Of a DNA stretch of 52,136 nt, positions 26,517 to 34,748 are shown piece after piece (within the stretch, counting starts at the first letter, position 1; each line of letters begins with the position of its first letter). Origin of the DNA: Candidatus Omnitrophota bacterium (GTDB lineage: Bacteria; Hinthialibacterota; Hinthialibacteria; Hinthialibacterales; Hinthialibacteraceae); the NCBI GenBank assembly GCA_013177805.1, contig JABLXU010000038.1, forward strand, positions 1 to 52,136, read 5' to 3'. The notes under the pieces were generated by a model. That model was not told the DNA's origin. It made no database searches and was given only the letters and a program-made list of their open reading frames with translations. The translations under genes were made by a program, and so were the position numbers.

Positions 26517-28772
26517 TTACAACTCCTCCATCACTTCCACATTCCAATTCTTGTCGAACAATCCGGTCCAAAGGGATTTTCCCTCAGCCGAAAACACGAC
26601 GAAGTCGCCGCTGGCGTTCAGGCGAATGAAGCGCTGGGTGGCTGCGAAATTCCGCAAGGCCTTCAATCCCTCGAGTGTAGAAGCCGTATTGATTAACACA
26701 TACCGTTCCGGATTGGCCGGATTGGGATAAATGAACGAGATCCCCTGATTCGCCTCGATAGGTTTCCCCGCAAATTCCAACCGCCCGTTCTTCGCCTGAA
26801 GAGGCAATTGGCCCAGATGCCGTTTCAAGAAGGAAGACCCTGAAAGGGTGGAAAACAACACCACGTTGTTTTCCTTCAGGATTTCCGGACTTAGCGCGTC
26901 CTCCGGCAATACTTTCCATTGCACATCCGCAACGGTTCCCTTCAGCGACTTGGCCACCGCCAACGAACGCGCTTCTTCCACGGCATCCGCCGGACCATCC
27001 GTTCCATATACGTACACGTGGCGCTGTTCCATGGCTTCATCCAGGCCGGACATTCCGGGAAGCAACCGCCGCGGGAACTCTTGCCGCGTCCATTTCCAAT
27101 CCCCATCGGCCTTGGCAAACCGGATTCGCTCTCCCATTGTTCCCCGGTAGGCGGTTTGTCCATCGATTTGAATCTCCGCCACGCTTTCGAAGGGAATTAG
27201 ACAATGGGGAACAGCCAGGGAAAAACGTTGGACGTTGGACGTTGTGACGGTGATAACGCCGCTGTCCGCTTTCGCTTCGATTTGAGCGAATTCGCGGATG
27301 CGCTCCGGTTCTTCGATGGTGGTCCAGTAGGAGGAGCCTCCCTGAGGATCGCCGGATTTGTAAATCACCTTGCGGGGGGCTGGATCGCGACGGAACTGGG
27401 AAAACCATTCGAAAATCCGGGCGTTTTCGTAAGCAGGAACCCAGGCGGCATGGTCCACCCCGGGATAGATTTCCATTTCCACACGGTATCCGAGTTCCTG
27501 AAGCCGGTCATGCAGGGCGATGGAATTTTTCACCGGCACGACCGGATCCGCTTCACCGTGCATCAATTTTACCGGCAGCGCAAAGGCGTTTTCCGCGATC
27601 GGCAAGGAGGACATGCACGTTTCCAAGCGGCGGAACACAGCCGGACGGCCGGCTTCCTCCTCTACTCCAGTCAAAGCCCCTACAAAACCGCACACCGGCG
27701 CAATGGCCGCGAACCGGTCCGGATAACGCAATCCCAGTTTCATCGTACCCGCGCCGCCCATGGACAATCCCGTGAGATAAACGCGTTCTGGATCGACATG
27801 GAACAAAGCCTGAACTTCACTGATTACACGCCACACATCATCCTCGGCGAATCCCTGGTACGACATGGTTTCAAAGCCATTGGGGGCTACAACCAGATAG
27901 GGAACCTCCGGCAGCGCGGGCATGACGCGCTTGGCGCGGGCGTCATCTTCCCCCCGTTCGTTGGGTTTGCCCATCACCCGGCGGAGAGCCAAATGATGGT
28001 TCGACCACGCGCCATGCAGCATCACCACCAGCGGCCAGGACTGATCCGGATTGTAGTTTTTGGGAACATACAGCGAATAAAGTTGCATTTCGCCATTTAG
28101 GGGAGACCGATAGCCACGTAACTGATAGCCATCGGTTTGGGCGAAGGGATCAACTCCACCTTCCAGTTTTTCCACTTTAGTACGTAAGGCGGCCAAGCGG
28201 CGTTGCAGATCCCAGCTATCACCGGTCCCGGCCAGTTTCAGCCGTTCCATCAGATCCTCGCCCGCGGCCAGGACCGCCCAGGCCGCCCGGATCAAACTGG
28301 GATTGGAGTCCCCCGCTTTTTCTTCCACCGCCCGGGCACGGTCCAAGATTTCCTGCAAATCTTTCCAACAATTTGGCAGAAGAACGACGGACTCCTCGGC
28401 CACCGGAATCCAATGCCCGCTCCGCTGGGCTTCGAGCACCACCTTGTACATCCCCTGGCTATCCGCCGGGGCGTGCAGGATCACCCGGACTACCGGATCG
28501 GTGCCAGACACCAACGCGCGGTCGAGAGCCACGCCCGAAGGCTGGATCAAACTGGCGCGGAGCAAGGTGTTTTTATCAAACGGCCGCACGAGAACCGTCA
28601 CGGCTCGCCCCTCAGCCACGACCGGCGGGTGAACCGTCAATTGGGCGGTCTTGCGTTGAATTTTGGCTAATTGCGCGAAGGAGGGACTGATATTAACCAT
28701 GCTGAGCAATCCGGCCAGAACCACACCGATTCCCACCCGCGGCCATCCGGCACAAGCGCATTGAATCTTCAT
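26517..28772 (-). CDS. Large exported alpha/beta-hydrolase (prolyl-oligopeptidase/PHB-depolymerase-like esterase)
   Basis: A 751-residue protein with a signal peptide ending near SPSFAQ. After an N-terminal beta domain (about 40-210), the hydrolase domain shows YNPDQSWPLVVMLHGAWSNHH (oxyanion region), VYLTGLSMGGAGTMKLGLRYPDRF with nucleophile Ser in GLSMGG, MHGEADPVVPVKN (catalytic Asp) and GVDHAAW (catalytic His). The C-terminal 300 residues form an added domain with a WTTIEEPERIREFAQIEA segment of the type seen in bacterial prolyl-oligopeptidase-like proteins. GGGGAGG precedes the ATG. It starts 18 bases after the propeller protein's stop (operon). Ester or peptide substrates in polysaccharide breakdown are plausible. 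Confidence 0.85.
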   Translation of the reverse strand: MKIQCACAGWPRVGIGVVLAGLLSMVNISPSFAQLAKIQRKTAQLTVHPPVVAEGRAVTVLVRPFDKNTLLRASLIQPSGVALDRALVSGTDPVVRVILHAPADSQGMYKVVLEAQRSGHWIPVAEESVVLLPNCWKDLQEILDRARAVEEKAGDSNPSLIRAAWAVLAAGEDLMERLKLAGTGDSWDLQRRLAALRTKVEKLEGGVDPFAQTDGYQLRGYRSPLNGEMQLYSLYVPKNYNPDQSWPLVVMLHGAWSNHHLALRRVMGKPNERGEDDARAKRVMPALPEVPYLVVAPNGFETMSYQGFAEDDVWRVISEVQALFHVDPERVYLTGLSMGGAGTMKLGLRYPDRFAAIAPVCGFVGALTGVEEEAGRPAVFRRLETCMSSLPIAENAFALPVKLMHGEADPVVPVKNSIALHDRLQELGYRVEMEIYPGVDHAAWVPAYENARIFEWFSQFRRDPAPRKVIYKSGDPQGGSSYWTTIEEPERIREFAQIEAKADSGVITVTTSNVQRFSLAVPHCLIPFESVAEIQIDGQTAYRGTMGERIRFAKADGDWKWTRQEFPRRLLPGMSGLDEAMEQRHVYVYGTDGPADAVEEARSLAVAKSLKGTVADVQWKVLPEDALSPEILKENNVVLFSTLSGSSFLKRHLGQLPLQAKNGRLEFAGKPIEANQGISFIYPNPANPERYVLINTASTLEGLKALRNFAATQRFIRLNASGDFVVFSAEGKSLWTGLFDKNWNVEVMEEL

Positions 28773-28790
28773 CGCCCAACCTCCCCGATC

Positions 28791-30956
28791 TCATGGTTGA
28801 TACTCTATGAAACCATGATACACCGCCATCCAATAGGGCAGCAGCCAGGCTCCCGGATCATCCTCCCCGTGGCCGCCGCCGCCGTCCAGCTCGAAGGGAT
28901 TGCCGTTCCACCGCATCACGCGCCGCTCATCCGGCGGGAGCACGGCCACACTTTGCTTGCGGCCCGCGCGGGTAAGATCAGGATGAATCCGGATATCCAG
29001 CCGGTGCGAATTAGGAGCCGGCCAGTCGATCAATTCCAACGGCCACTCCCGCAAGGTCCAAAGCGCGTCTTCCAATCCGAATTCCTTGGCTCCCGACGAA
29101 CCGTATATCACATTCCAAAGACTGCTTTTTTCCGGTTCTTCGATTTTCCAGGCCCGGTCGAGACTCAAGCGGAGCTTAGCCTTGACCGTTTCGTCTTTGA
29201 CAGTGTCCAAATAGCGGAACAGGATGTAATACGGCAAAAAGGCCAGTTCATCGTCGGAATGGTTGTTTTCCGACGGCAGCTCGATTTTTTGGTTGATGGC
29301 ATTGTCGGCATAGCCATGGTTTTCAACTAAATCGTTGAAACAATCAAGGAATTTCGGCTCGCCGGTCACGTGATGGGCGGCTAGGAGAAACGACAGCATC
29401 TGCAACGAATTCAGCCCCCGCTCCACCGTCCACTCGGGATCGTGGTTCAATTTCTCGGGTGCCCATACGCCCCAGAGCGTGGGCTTCCCATCGAGATCGA
29501 GCAGGTAATATCCATTGTCCACCACGTAATTCATGATCCGGGAAACCAATCCCTTGATCCGCTCTTTCTCTTCGGGCGTTTCAGCCAGCAGATCATACAC
29601 CAGCGGATAGACAAACAGGTGGCCCACCATTTCATCGGAACTGGTGTCCCCTTTCCAGGTCCATTCGCCATCCGGAGTGGGATGCCATTCCCCGCCCTTG
29701 CTGTGTTCTTCTCCCTTGATGACATACGAACGGGCGATAAATCCAGGAATGCCGGTAATCCGCTCCAACATTTCCATGGCCTCGTAATGCCGCCAGGCTT
29801 TTTGCTTCACCTCCGGATCTTTCGTAACCGCATATTGGAAACAAAGCGCTCCCAGATAGATGCTGGTCCACAATCCGTCGTTATCGTTGTCCTTAAGGAA
29901 AAAACTTTCCAGATTGCCAAACTCCCGCAGCGCGCAATCCGCCACTAAGCCGTGACGGTCGTGCCGGGGCCTTGTCAGGCTTTCATAATGCGCGGCCTTG
30001 CGCTTCAGGGACCACATCTCGAACGTCAATTGTGCCAGTCCCTCATCCGTCACCAGCCAGGTGACATGGTTTTCATCCAGGGCGATCCTCAATACCCGCT
30101 CCCCGGGATGCCACCGGGGACCATAATAATAGTTCCATCGCCCATCCCGCCAACGGATCGCTCCTTTCTCCGTCCCGATCCAGACGGTATTGCCGCTTCC
30201 GGAGGTCAGACACGTGATCCGGTTGTAGGGCAAACCATGCAGGCCGCTCACGCGTTCGAAGGTTTGATCGGGATTTTGAATATTGATACAGTCCCGGTTG
30301 CCGATCCACAGCCGGCCACCCTCGTCGAATGCCAAGGCGGTAACGGAGGCATCAATCAGCCCGGGGATGAATGTGTGCCGCCATACCGATCCATCAAACC
30401 GGTACAAAGCATACGGGGTGCCAGCCGCCAAACCTTGGGATTCATTCCAGGCCAGAGCGCTCACCGGGCCTTGAACCGCCTCGATCCGTTGCGGTTTCTG
30501 GCTCCCTCTTTTCCAAACAAACAAGCCGTTTTCGCAACCCACCCATACATCGCCCCGTGCGGAGGCCACGATTGCGTAGACCGGCCCCAACTCCGCCGGC
30601 ATGAGAACCGCTTTCCCTCCGCTCGCATAGAGATACAGACCTTCCGGACCAGCGAAACCGAATACATTGTCCCGTCCGGGCGCCACCGTCATTTTCATTC
30701 CCGGAGATACAGGAAGTCCAATCGTGTCATCCACCTTCCGGGGAGAATCCCCGGTGAAGAGCAGAAGCGCGTTATCCGTCAATAGATGCAAACGCCCCTG
30801 GCTATCCACCAAGGCGTCCTGGACTGCGGCAATATCCAAGTCCTTGTACATCAAGCGTTTGACGGTTTCCTGGGCAAACGGCTCATCCGGGGCTGCGGCC
30901 AACGCGGCCGGCAACCAGATCCAAAAACTCAACACAACCCCAAACCAACGTATCAT
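28791..30956 (-). CDS. Exported beta-propeller fused to an unrecognised helical-repeat domain
   Basis: A 721-residue protein; start at the ATG 30954-30956 after GGGAGGATCAACC. A signal peptide (FGVVLSFWIWLPAALAA) leads to a propeller (about 25-320) with repeated blades such as VWVGCENGLFVWKRG, LWIGNRDCINIQNP, VWIGTEKGAIRWRDG, as in two-component-regulator propellers, but with no histidine kinase. The second half (about 335-720) is rich in helices and aromatic residues (LWTSIYLGALCFQYAVTKDPEVKQKAWRHYEAM, PLVYDLLAETPEEKERI, ERGLNSLQMLSFLLAAHHVTGE), like an (alpha/alpha) toroid of the kind found in glycoside hydrolases. I recognise no family for it. It precedes the large esterase gene by 18 bases. 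Confidence 0.8.
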   Translation of the reverse strand: MIRWFGVVLSFWIWLPAALAAAPDEPFAQETVKRLMYKDLDIAAVQDALVDSQGRLHLLTDNALLLFTGDSPRKVDDTIGLPVSPGMKMTVAPGRDNVFGFAGPEGLYLYASGGKAVLMPAELGPVYAIVASARGDVWVGCENGLFVWKRGSQKPQRIEAVQGPVSALAWNESQGLAAGTPYALYRFDGSVWRHTFIPGLIDASVTALAFDEGGRLWIGNRDCINIQNPDQTFERVSGLHGLPYNRITCLTSGSGNTVWIGTEKGAIRWRDGRWNYYYGPRWHPGERVLRIALDENHVTWLVTDEGLAQLTFEMWSLKRKAAHYESLTRPRHDRHGLVADCALREFGNLESFFLKDNDNDGLWTSIYLGALCFQYAVTKDPEVKQKAWRHYEAMEMLERITGIPGFIARSYVIKGEEHSKGGEWHPTPDGEWTWKGDTSSDEMVGHLFVYPLVYDLLAETPEEKERIKGLVSRIMNYVVDNGYYLLDLDGKPTLWGVWAPEKLNHDPEWTVERGLNSLQMLSFLLAAHHVTGEPKFLDCFNDLVENHGYADNAINQKIELPSENNHSDDELAFLPYYILFRYLDTVKDETVKAKLRLSLDRAWKIEEPEKSSLWNVIYGSSGAKEFGLEDALWTLREWPLELIDWPAPNSHRLDIRIHPDLTRAGRKQSVAVLPPDERRVMRWNGNPFELDGGGGHGEDDPGAWLLPYWMAVYHGFIEYQP

Positions 30957-31206
30957 GGTTGATCCTCCCATCCCTTTTCAGGATCCAATATCCCATTAAA
31001 TATGGATTTATCAACGAAAGCAAACCGGATATGATGGGATGCCGGGAAAAATGGCACATCACACCCGCCTCATCAAGGAACAACGCAGAGGATTTCAACG
31101 GCGGATTCCGAATTCCCTCTCCTCCGGGAGAAAGTCCAGCCGCAGGGATTCATTCCCGTGATGTCTCTGATCCCCAATTTTCCTGGAGAAAACGTTTCTG
31201 GAGAAA

Positions 31207-31686
31207 ATGACCATGAATATGCGCATTGGCTACGGTTTCGATCTGCACCGTTGGGCGGAAAACCGCCGGCTGGTCTTGGGTGGGGTGACCATTCCTCATA
31301 ACCGGGGCCTGTTGGGCCACTCCGACGCGGACGCGCTAACCCATGCCGTGATCGACGCCCTCCTGGGCGCGTTGGCCTTGGGCGACATCGGCCAGCATTT
31401 TCCCGACACCGATCCCCGTTTCAAGGACGCCGACAGCCTTAAAATGCTGCGCACCATTATGCTGCTGGTGCAGGACGCGGGCTACCGGGTGGGCAACGTG
31501 GATTGCACTGTGGTGACCGATACCCCCAAACTGGCACCGCACATGTTGGCCATCCGGCGCTCGCTAGCCCAACCTTTGGGAATAACCGAAAAGGACGTCA
31601 GCGTGAAAGCCACCCGCACGGAGGGGGTGATCATGACCTCTTCCGAAGGCTTGTTGGCCATGGCCACCGTCCTCCTCTGGCAATGA
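31207..31686 (+). CDS. ispF: 2-C-methyl-D-erythritol 2,4-cyclodiphosphate synthase
   Basis: A 159-residue enzyme of the non-mevalonate isoprenoid pathway. It has MRIGYGFDLHRW (zinc-binding Asp and His), LLGHSDADALTHAVIDALLGALALGDIGQHFPDTDPRFK (third zinc His, active site) and VKATRTEGV near the end. It shows that this organism uses the MEP pathway. Three in-frame ATGs lie at the start (31207, 31213, 31219); GGAGAAAATG precedes the first. No ispD is visible next to it. Confidence 0.96.
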   Translation: MTMNMRIGYGFDLHRWAENRRLVLGGVTIPHNRGLLGHSDADALTHAVIDALLGALALGDIGQHFPDTDPRFKDADSLKMLRTIMLLVQDAGYRVGNVDCTVVTDTPKLAPHMLAIRRSLAQPLGITEKDVSVKATRTEGVIMTSSEGLLAMATVLLWQ

Positions 31687-31698
31687 AGAAAAATTTTT

Positions 31699-31727
31699 TT
31701 GACAGATTTTTGTTTCGTGGATATAGT
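31699..31727 (+). promoter_or_regulatory. Near-perfect sigma-70 promoter
   Basis: TTGACA (31699-31704), a 17-base spacer, then TATAGT (31722-31727). It starts only 13 bases after the ispF stop. The predicted transcript begins near 31735 and runs into a gene-free region. Confidence 0.75.
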
Positions 31728-31734
31728 TATTAAA

Positions 31735-32142
31735 TAAGAGAAAAAGTGAATCAAAAAAGAATCAAGAAAGGCAAATTGGTGCGTTTTTTGCTTCATTCAC
31801 CCTTCATGACAGGTGAATTGGACAAAATCCCCATCGCTTCCCGGAAGAATCACTTTGGATTTTGACCTGAAATCTTATACTTACGAGGTATTGTATCAAC
31901 AGGTGGAAAAACCGTGGGGAACGATACTCGTTTAAAAAGAGACTGACTGCGGCTGAAATATAAACCATTGGATTAAAAATTGGATTAAAAAAAAGAGCGG
32001 CGCGCATCAAGACATCCCGGCAGAAAACCGACAATTGATAAAAAAAACAGAATGGCAGAACGAAAGCCATTTCGTTCTCCTTTTCTCCTCTTAGGATGAG
32101 ATTTGAGATAGTCCCCCATCTTCTCAACTCATCCTTTTTTTT
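31735..32142 (+). ncRNA. Candidate non-coding RNA or structured leader, about 410 nt
   Basis: The interval is bounded by a consensus promoter (31699-31727) and a strong intrinsic terminator (32093-32142). It contains a further hairpin GAACGAAA/TTTCGTTC (32058-32077) and a region with ACCTG/CAGGT and ATAC/GTAT pairing near 31866-31905. A 39-codon GTG frame (31746-31865) exists but has a poor ribosome site. It does not carry the hallmarks of tmRNA or RNase P RNA that I can see. It may be a regulatory RNA, a 6S-like RNA or a peptide-encoding transcript. Boundaries are predictions. Confidence 0.4.
32093..32142 (+). terminator. Strong intrinsic terminator
   Basis: AGGATGAG (32093-32100) pairs with CTCATCCT (32128-32135) and TTGAGA (32103-32108) with TCTCAA (32122-32127), 14 perfect pairs with a two-base bulge, followed by T8 (32135-32142). 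Confidence 0.85.
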
Positions 32143-32191
32143 GTCCGTTTTCCGTGTTTTCTGGACCGCGTCTCCTAACTATTTTTTAGTA

Positions 32192-32207
32192 ATTTGATAA
32201 ATCAAAT
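32192..32207. promoter_or_regulatory. Perfect dyad upstream of tpiA
   Basis: ATTTGAT (32192-32198), AA, ATCAAAT (32201-32207). The half sites TTGAT/ATCAA are those of an FNR/CRP-type box, but the spacer is two bases instead of four. It lies about 90 bases before tpiA and may be an operator. Confidence 0.4.
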
Positions 32208-32299
32208 CGAATTTCCACCGGTCTGGGTTCATTCCCCACCGGATGTTATGATATCCAAAATTCCCTCTATCCGATTCCAACGAAGGAGTGACTCATCTT

Positions 32300-33064
32300 A
32301 TGCGTAAATTGATCATCGCGGGCAATTGGAAAATGAACGCGGGCACAGTGGACGCCGCCGTACAACTGGCTCGGGGCCTCGTGGCGAAATATGGGCAAAC
32401 CACGGCCGTGGACATTGTCCTGGGACCTCCGTACACAGCCTTGCGGGAGGTCAAGGCCGTGATCGCCAACACCCGGATCGCCCTCAGCGCTCAAAACATG
32501 TATCCCAAAACCGACGGGGCTTATACCGGCGAAATTTCTCCCCTGTTTTTGAAAGATTGCGGATGCCAGTACGTGATTCTGGGGCATTCCGAACGCCGGA
32601 CGATCTTCAAAGAATCCAATGCGTTCATAAACGAAAAAGTCCAATGCGCTTTGGCTCACGGCCTGATTCCCATTCTGTGCATCGGAGAAACCGAGCAGGA
32701 ACGTGAGGACGGCCAAACCGAAGCGGTGGTGGAAGATCACCTGCGGGGCGGCCTGGCAGGCCTCACCAAAGAGCAAGTGAAGAGCATGGTTATCGCCTAC
32801 GAGCCAGTGTGGGCCATCGGCACTGGTAAAACCGCCACCCCAGCCGACGCGCAAAGCGTCCATGCCTTCTGCCGGGAAGTGATCACCGGCCTCTACGACC
32901 GCGATACCGCTGAAACCGTCCGCATCCAGTACGGCGGGAGCGTCAAGCCCGACAACGCGAAGGAACTGCTGACCCAGCCGGATATTGACGGCGCGCTAGT
33001 GGGTGGCGCCAGCCTGAAAGTCGATTCATTTTCGGGTATCATCGAAAATAGCGGGGCATTCTAG
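32300..33064 (+). CDS. tpiA: Triosephosphate isomerase
   Basis: A 254-residue TIM barrel interconverting dihydroxyacetone phosphate and glyceraldehyde 3-phosphate. It has catalytic Lys in IIAGNWKMN, His in ILGHSERR, Glu in IAYEPVWAIGTGK and the phosphate loop IQYGGSVKPDN. Full length. Start at ATG 32300, with AAGGAG at 32283-32288. No gapA or pgk is adjacent. Confidence 0.98.
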   Translation: MRKLIIAGNWKMNAGTVDAAVQLARGLVAKYGQTTAVDIVLGPPYTALREVKAVIANTRIALSAQNMYPKTDGAYTGEISPLFLKDCGCQYVILGHSERRTIFKESNAFINEKVQCALAHGLIPILCIGETEQEREDGQTEAVVEDHLRGGLAGLTKEQVKSMVIAYEPVWAIGTGKTATPADAQSVHAFCREVITGLYDRDTAETVRIQYGGSVKPDNAKELLTQPDIDGALVGGASLKVDSFSGIIENSGAF

Positions 33065-33318
33065 AGCCGGCAAGATACCCCCTCCGGCAGGTGAAACGTT
33101 TTTCATCCGCCGCGGCCATGCCCTGGATTGTCTGATTGAACTTATTCCAAAGGGCGAATCTCCACGGCAGACTGCATGAAGATCCTGAACGGGCCTGTCC
33201 GCAGTCGACCCGGAAATTCGCCCTTTTCCCCTTCATCTCAATGCCTTTTCATCCTTCATGCCATTAAAAAAATGGAAGAAGAGCGGCTCGCGCTTATCTG
33301 ACCAACCCAAAAAACCGT

Positions 33319-33347
33319 TTGACATTCTGTTGCCCCAATGAGATGAT
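33319..33347 (+). promoter_or_regulatory. Sigma-70-type promoter for the exported protein/protease pair
   Basis: TTGACA (33319-33324), a 17-base spacer and GATGAT (33342-33347). The transcript would begin near 33354. The rest of the 33065-33430 gap shows no gene. Confidence 0.55.
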
Positions 33348-33348
33348 T

Positions 33349-33366
33349 CAGATATCTATATATCTG
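33349..33366. promoter_or_regulatory. Operator-like dyad at the predicted transcription start
   Basis: CAGATAT (33349-33355), CTAT, ATATCTG (33360-33366): perfect 7-base arms lying directly on the predicted start site, a typical repressor position. No matching regulator gene is visible. Confidence 0.4.
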
Positions 33367-33430
33367 TAACAATTTTTGGATCGGCGCCGACATCCCAAAT
33401 TCCTCTCTATCTTAAGGAGAAATAAAAACC

Positions 33431-34705
33431 ATGAACACAAAAAATTATTTCAATAGTGGCTTTATATTTCTAATTTTATTTATGCCATTAAAACTACACG
33501 CTTCCACCTTGTATCCTGTGATGGACCGGCACTTGGTGAAAGAGGCCGAATTGATCTTCGCGGGCCACGTGACCGCGATCCAATACAAATCATCTACGGC
33601 CATTGGCCGGGGCAGCCTCCCGGTCCCCCACACGTTCGTCACCTGTTCCATCAACCAGGTTTTCAAGGGGAAATCCTCGGCCGGTAAAACCATTACCCTC
33701 CGGATGGAAGGAGGGCCGGAGGAGAACGATCCTTCGCATGTGCTGGAAGTGGAAGGCGTGCCGTTTTTCCGCGTTGGGGATGAAGGTGTTTTTTTCGTCC
33801 GGCGCAACGGAACGCAGATGTGCCCGTTGGTGGGCTGGCAGCAGGGATTCATCCGGATCTACGAGGGCGCGGTCTATACCTACGAAGGCCACGAATTGCT
33901 GTTAAGTGAGGATCCCCTGTACGCCGCCCGGCTGCATCCCCTCGATATCCGCGATTTCAGCCGGTTGAGCCAATCCCTGCTGTCGCCGAAACGTTCTTTG
34001 GATCAACTGGTTCTTTCGGATTTGAGCGAAGAATCCCGCGCGCTCATGAGGGATCCTGGCAACCTCGAACTAATCAAAACCTTTGATCCCCAACGGCTGA
34101 TCTACGACATCCCTACGGAGCGGATTCGCGAACTGGGCGTGATGAGCCGCTTGATTCCTTACGAAGTCCGCTCGATTCCCCGGAACTACAACCAACTGTT
34201 GATGTATCGCGACCTCAGTATTCTTTTGGCCAAACGCAATTTGTTTTCTCCCGATGCCGTGAATTCCGCTTTAACCGTCCGCACGGCGACCGCCAAACTT
34301 CTGGCGTTGGACCAGAACAAGATCTCGATTGAAAATCTTCTGTTGCTAAACCGCCGCGTTCTGGAAGACATGTATCCCACCCTCCTCACCAAGAGCCTCG
34401 ATCAGACTATTTTGGCGGGCGCGAATAAAAATCTTTCCATAACGCAGAGCCGGCTAATCGCCGGAAAAGAGATCCTAACAGCCGCTTCGAACCTGTCGCC
34501 TTATGAAACACCACCGGTTGCGCAAATCCCATCCGGCGCCGTGCTGGATACCGCTATGTATCTCGCGCATATTCAGTCAATGGTGACGGAGCTGCATACC
34601 CGGGAGGAACTCAGTGGCTTGGCGGAGGTACTCAGCCAGAATATCGATCTGCCATTCCAAGCCCAAGTCATGGACGAGGCCACGCCTGCCGACCCGGCAC
34701 AATAG
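33431..34705 (+). CDS. Exported protein of unknown function, partner of the matrixin-type protease
   Basis: A 424-residue protein with a signal peptide (SGFIFLILFMPLKLHAS). The N-terminal 150 residues form a beta-rich domain (ELIFAGHVTAIQYKS, PHTFVTCSINQVFKGKSSAGKTITLRMEGG, GDEGVFFVRRNG). I associate this with uncharacterised secreted proteins encoded next to matrixin-like proteases, as here. The rest is helical and unrecognised. AAGGAG precedes the ATG, and a promoter and dyad lie upstream. The stop is 43 bases before the protease gene. An inhibitor, carrier or substrate role is a guess. Confidence 0.7.
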   Translation: MNTKNYFNSGFIFLILFMPLKLHASTLYPVMDRHLVKEAELIFAGHVTAIQYKSSTAIGRGSLPVPHTFVTCSINQVFKGKSSAGKTITLRMEGGPEENDPSHVLEVEGVPFFRVGDEGVFFVRRNGTQMCPLVGWQQGFIRIYEGAVYTYEGHELLLSEDPLYAARLHPLDIRDFSRLSQSLLSPKRSLDQLVLSDLSEESRALMRDPGNLELIKTFDPQRLIYDIPTERIRELGVMSRLIPYEVRSIPRNYNQLLMYRDLSILLAKRNLFSPDAVNSALTVRTATAKLLALDQNKISIENLLLLNRRVLEDMYPTLLTKSLDQTILAGANKNLSITQSRLIAGKEILTAASNLSPYETPPVAQIPSGAVLDTAMYLAHIQSMVTELHTREELSGLAEVLSQNIDLPFQAQVMDEATPADPAQ

Positions 34706-34748
34706 ATCCTGGATTGAGAATTCCATGTTCGGGAAAGGAAACGTCATC

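Noticed and set aside
27204..28100. Plus-strand frame of about 298 codons inside the large esterase
   Set aside because: The minus strand carries the full catalytic triad in register. The antisense product shows no domain.
31804..32127. Minus-strand frame of 107 codons in the ispF-tpiA gap
   Set aside because: It has no ribosome site and no domain, and it crosses the strong plus-strand terminator hairpin. It looks random in AT-rich DNA.
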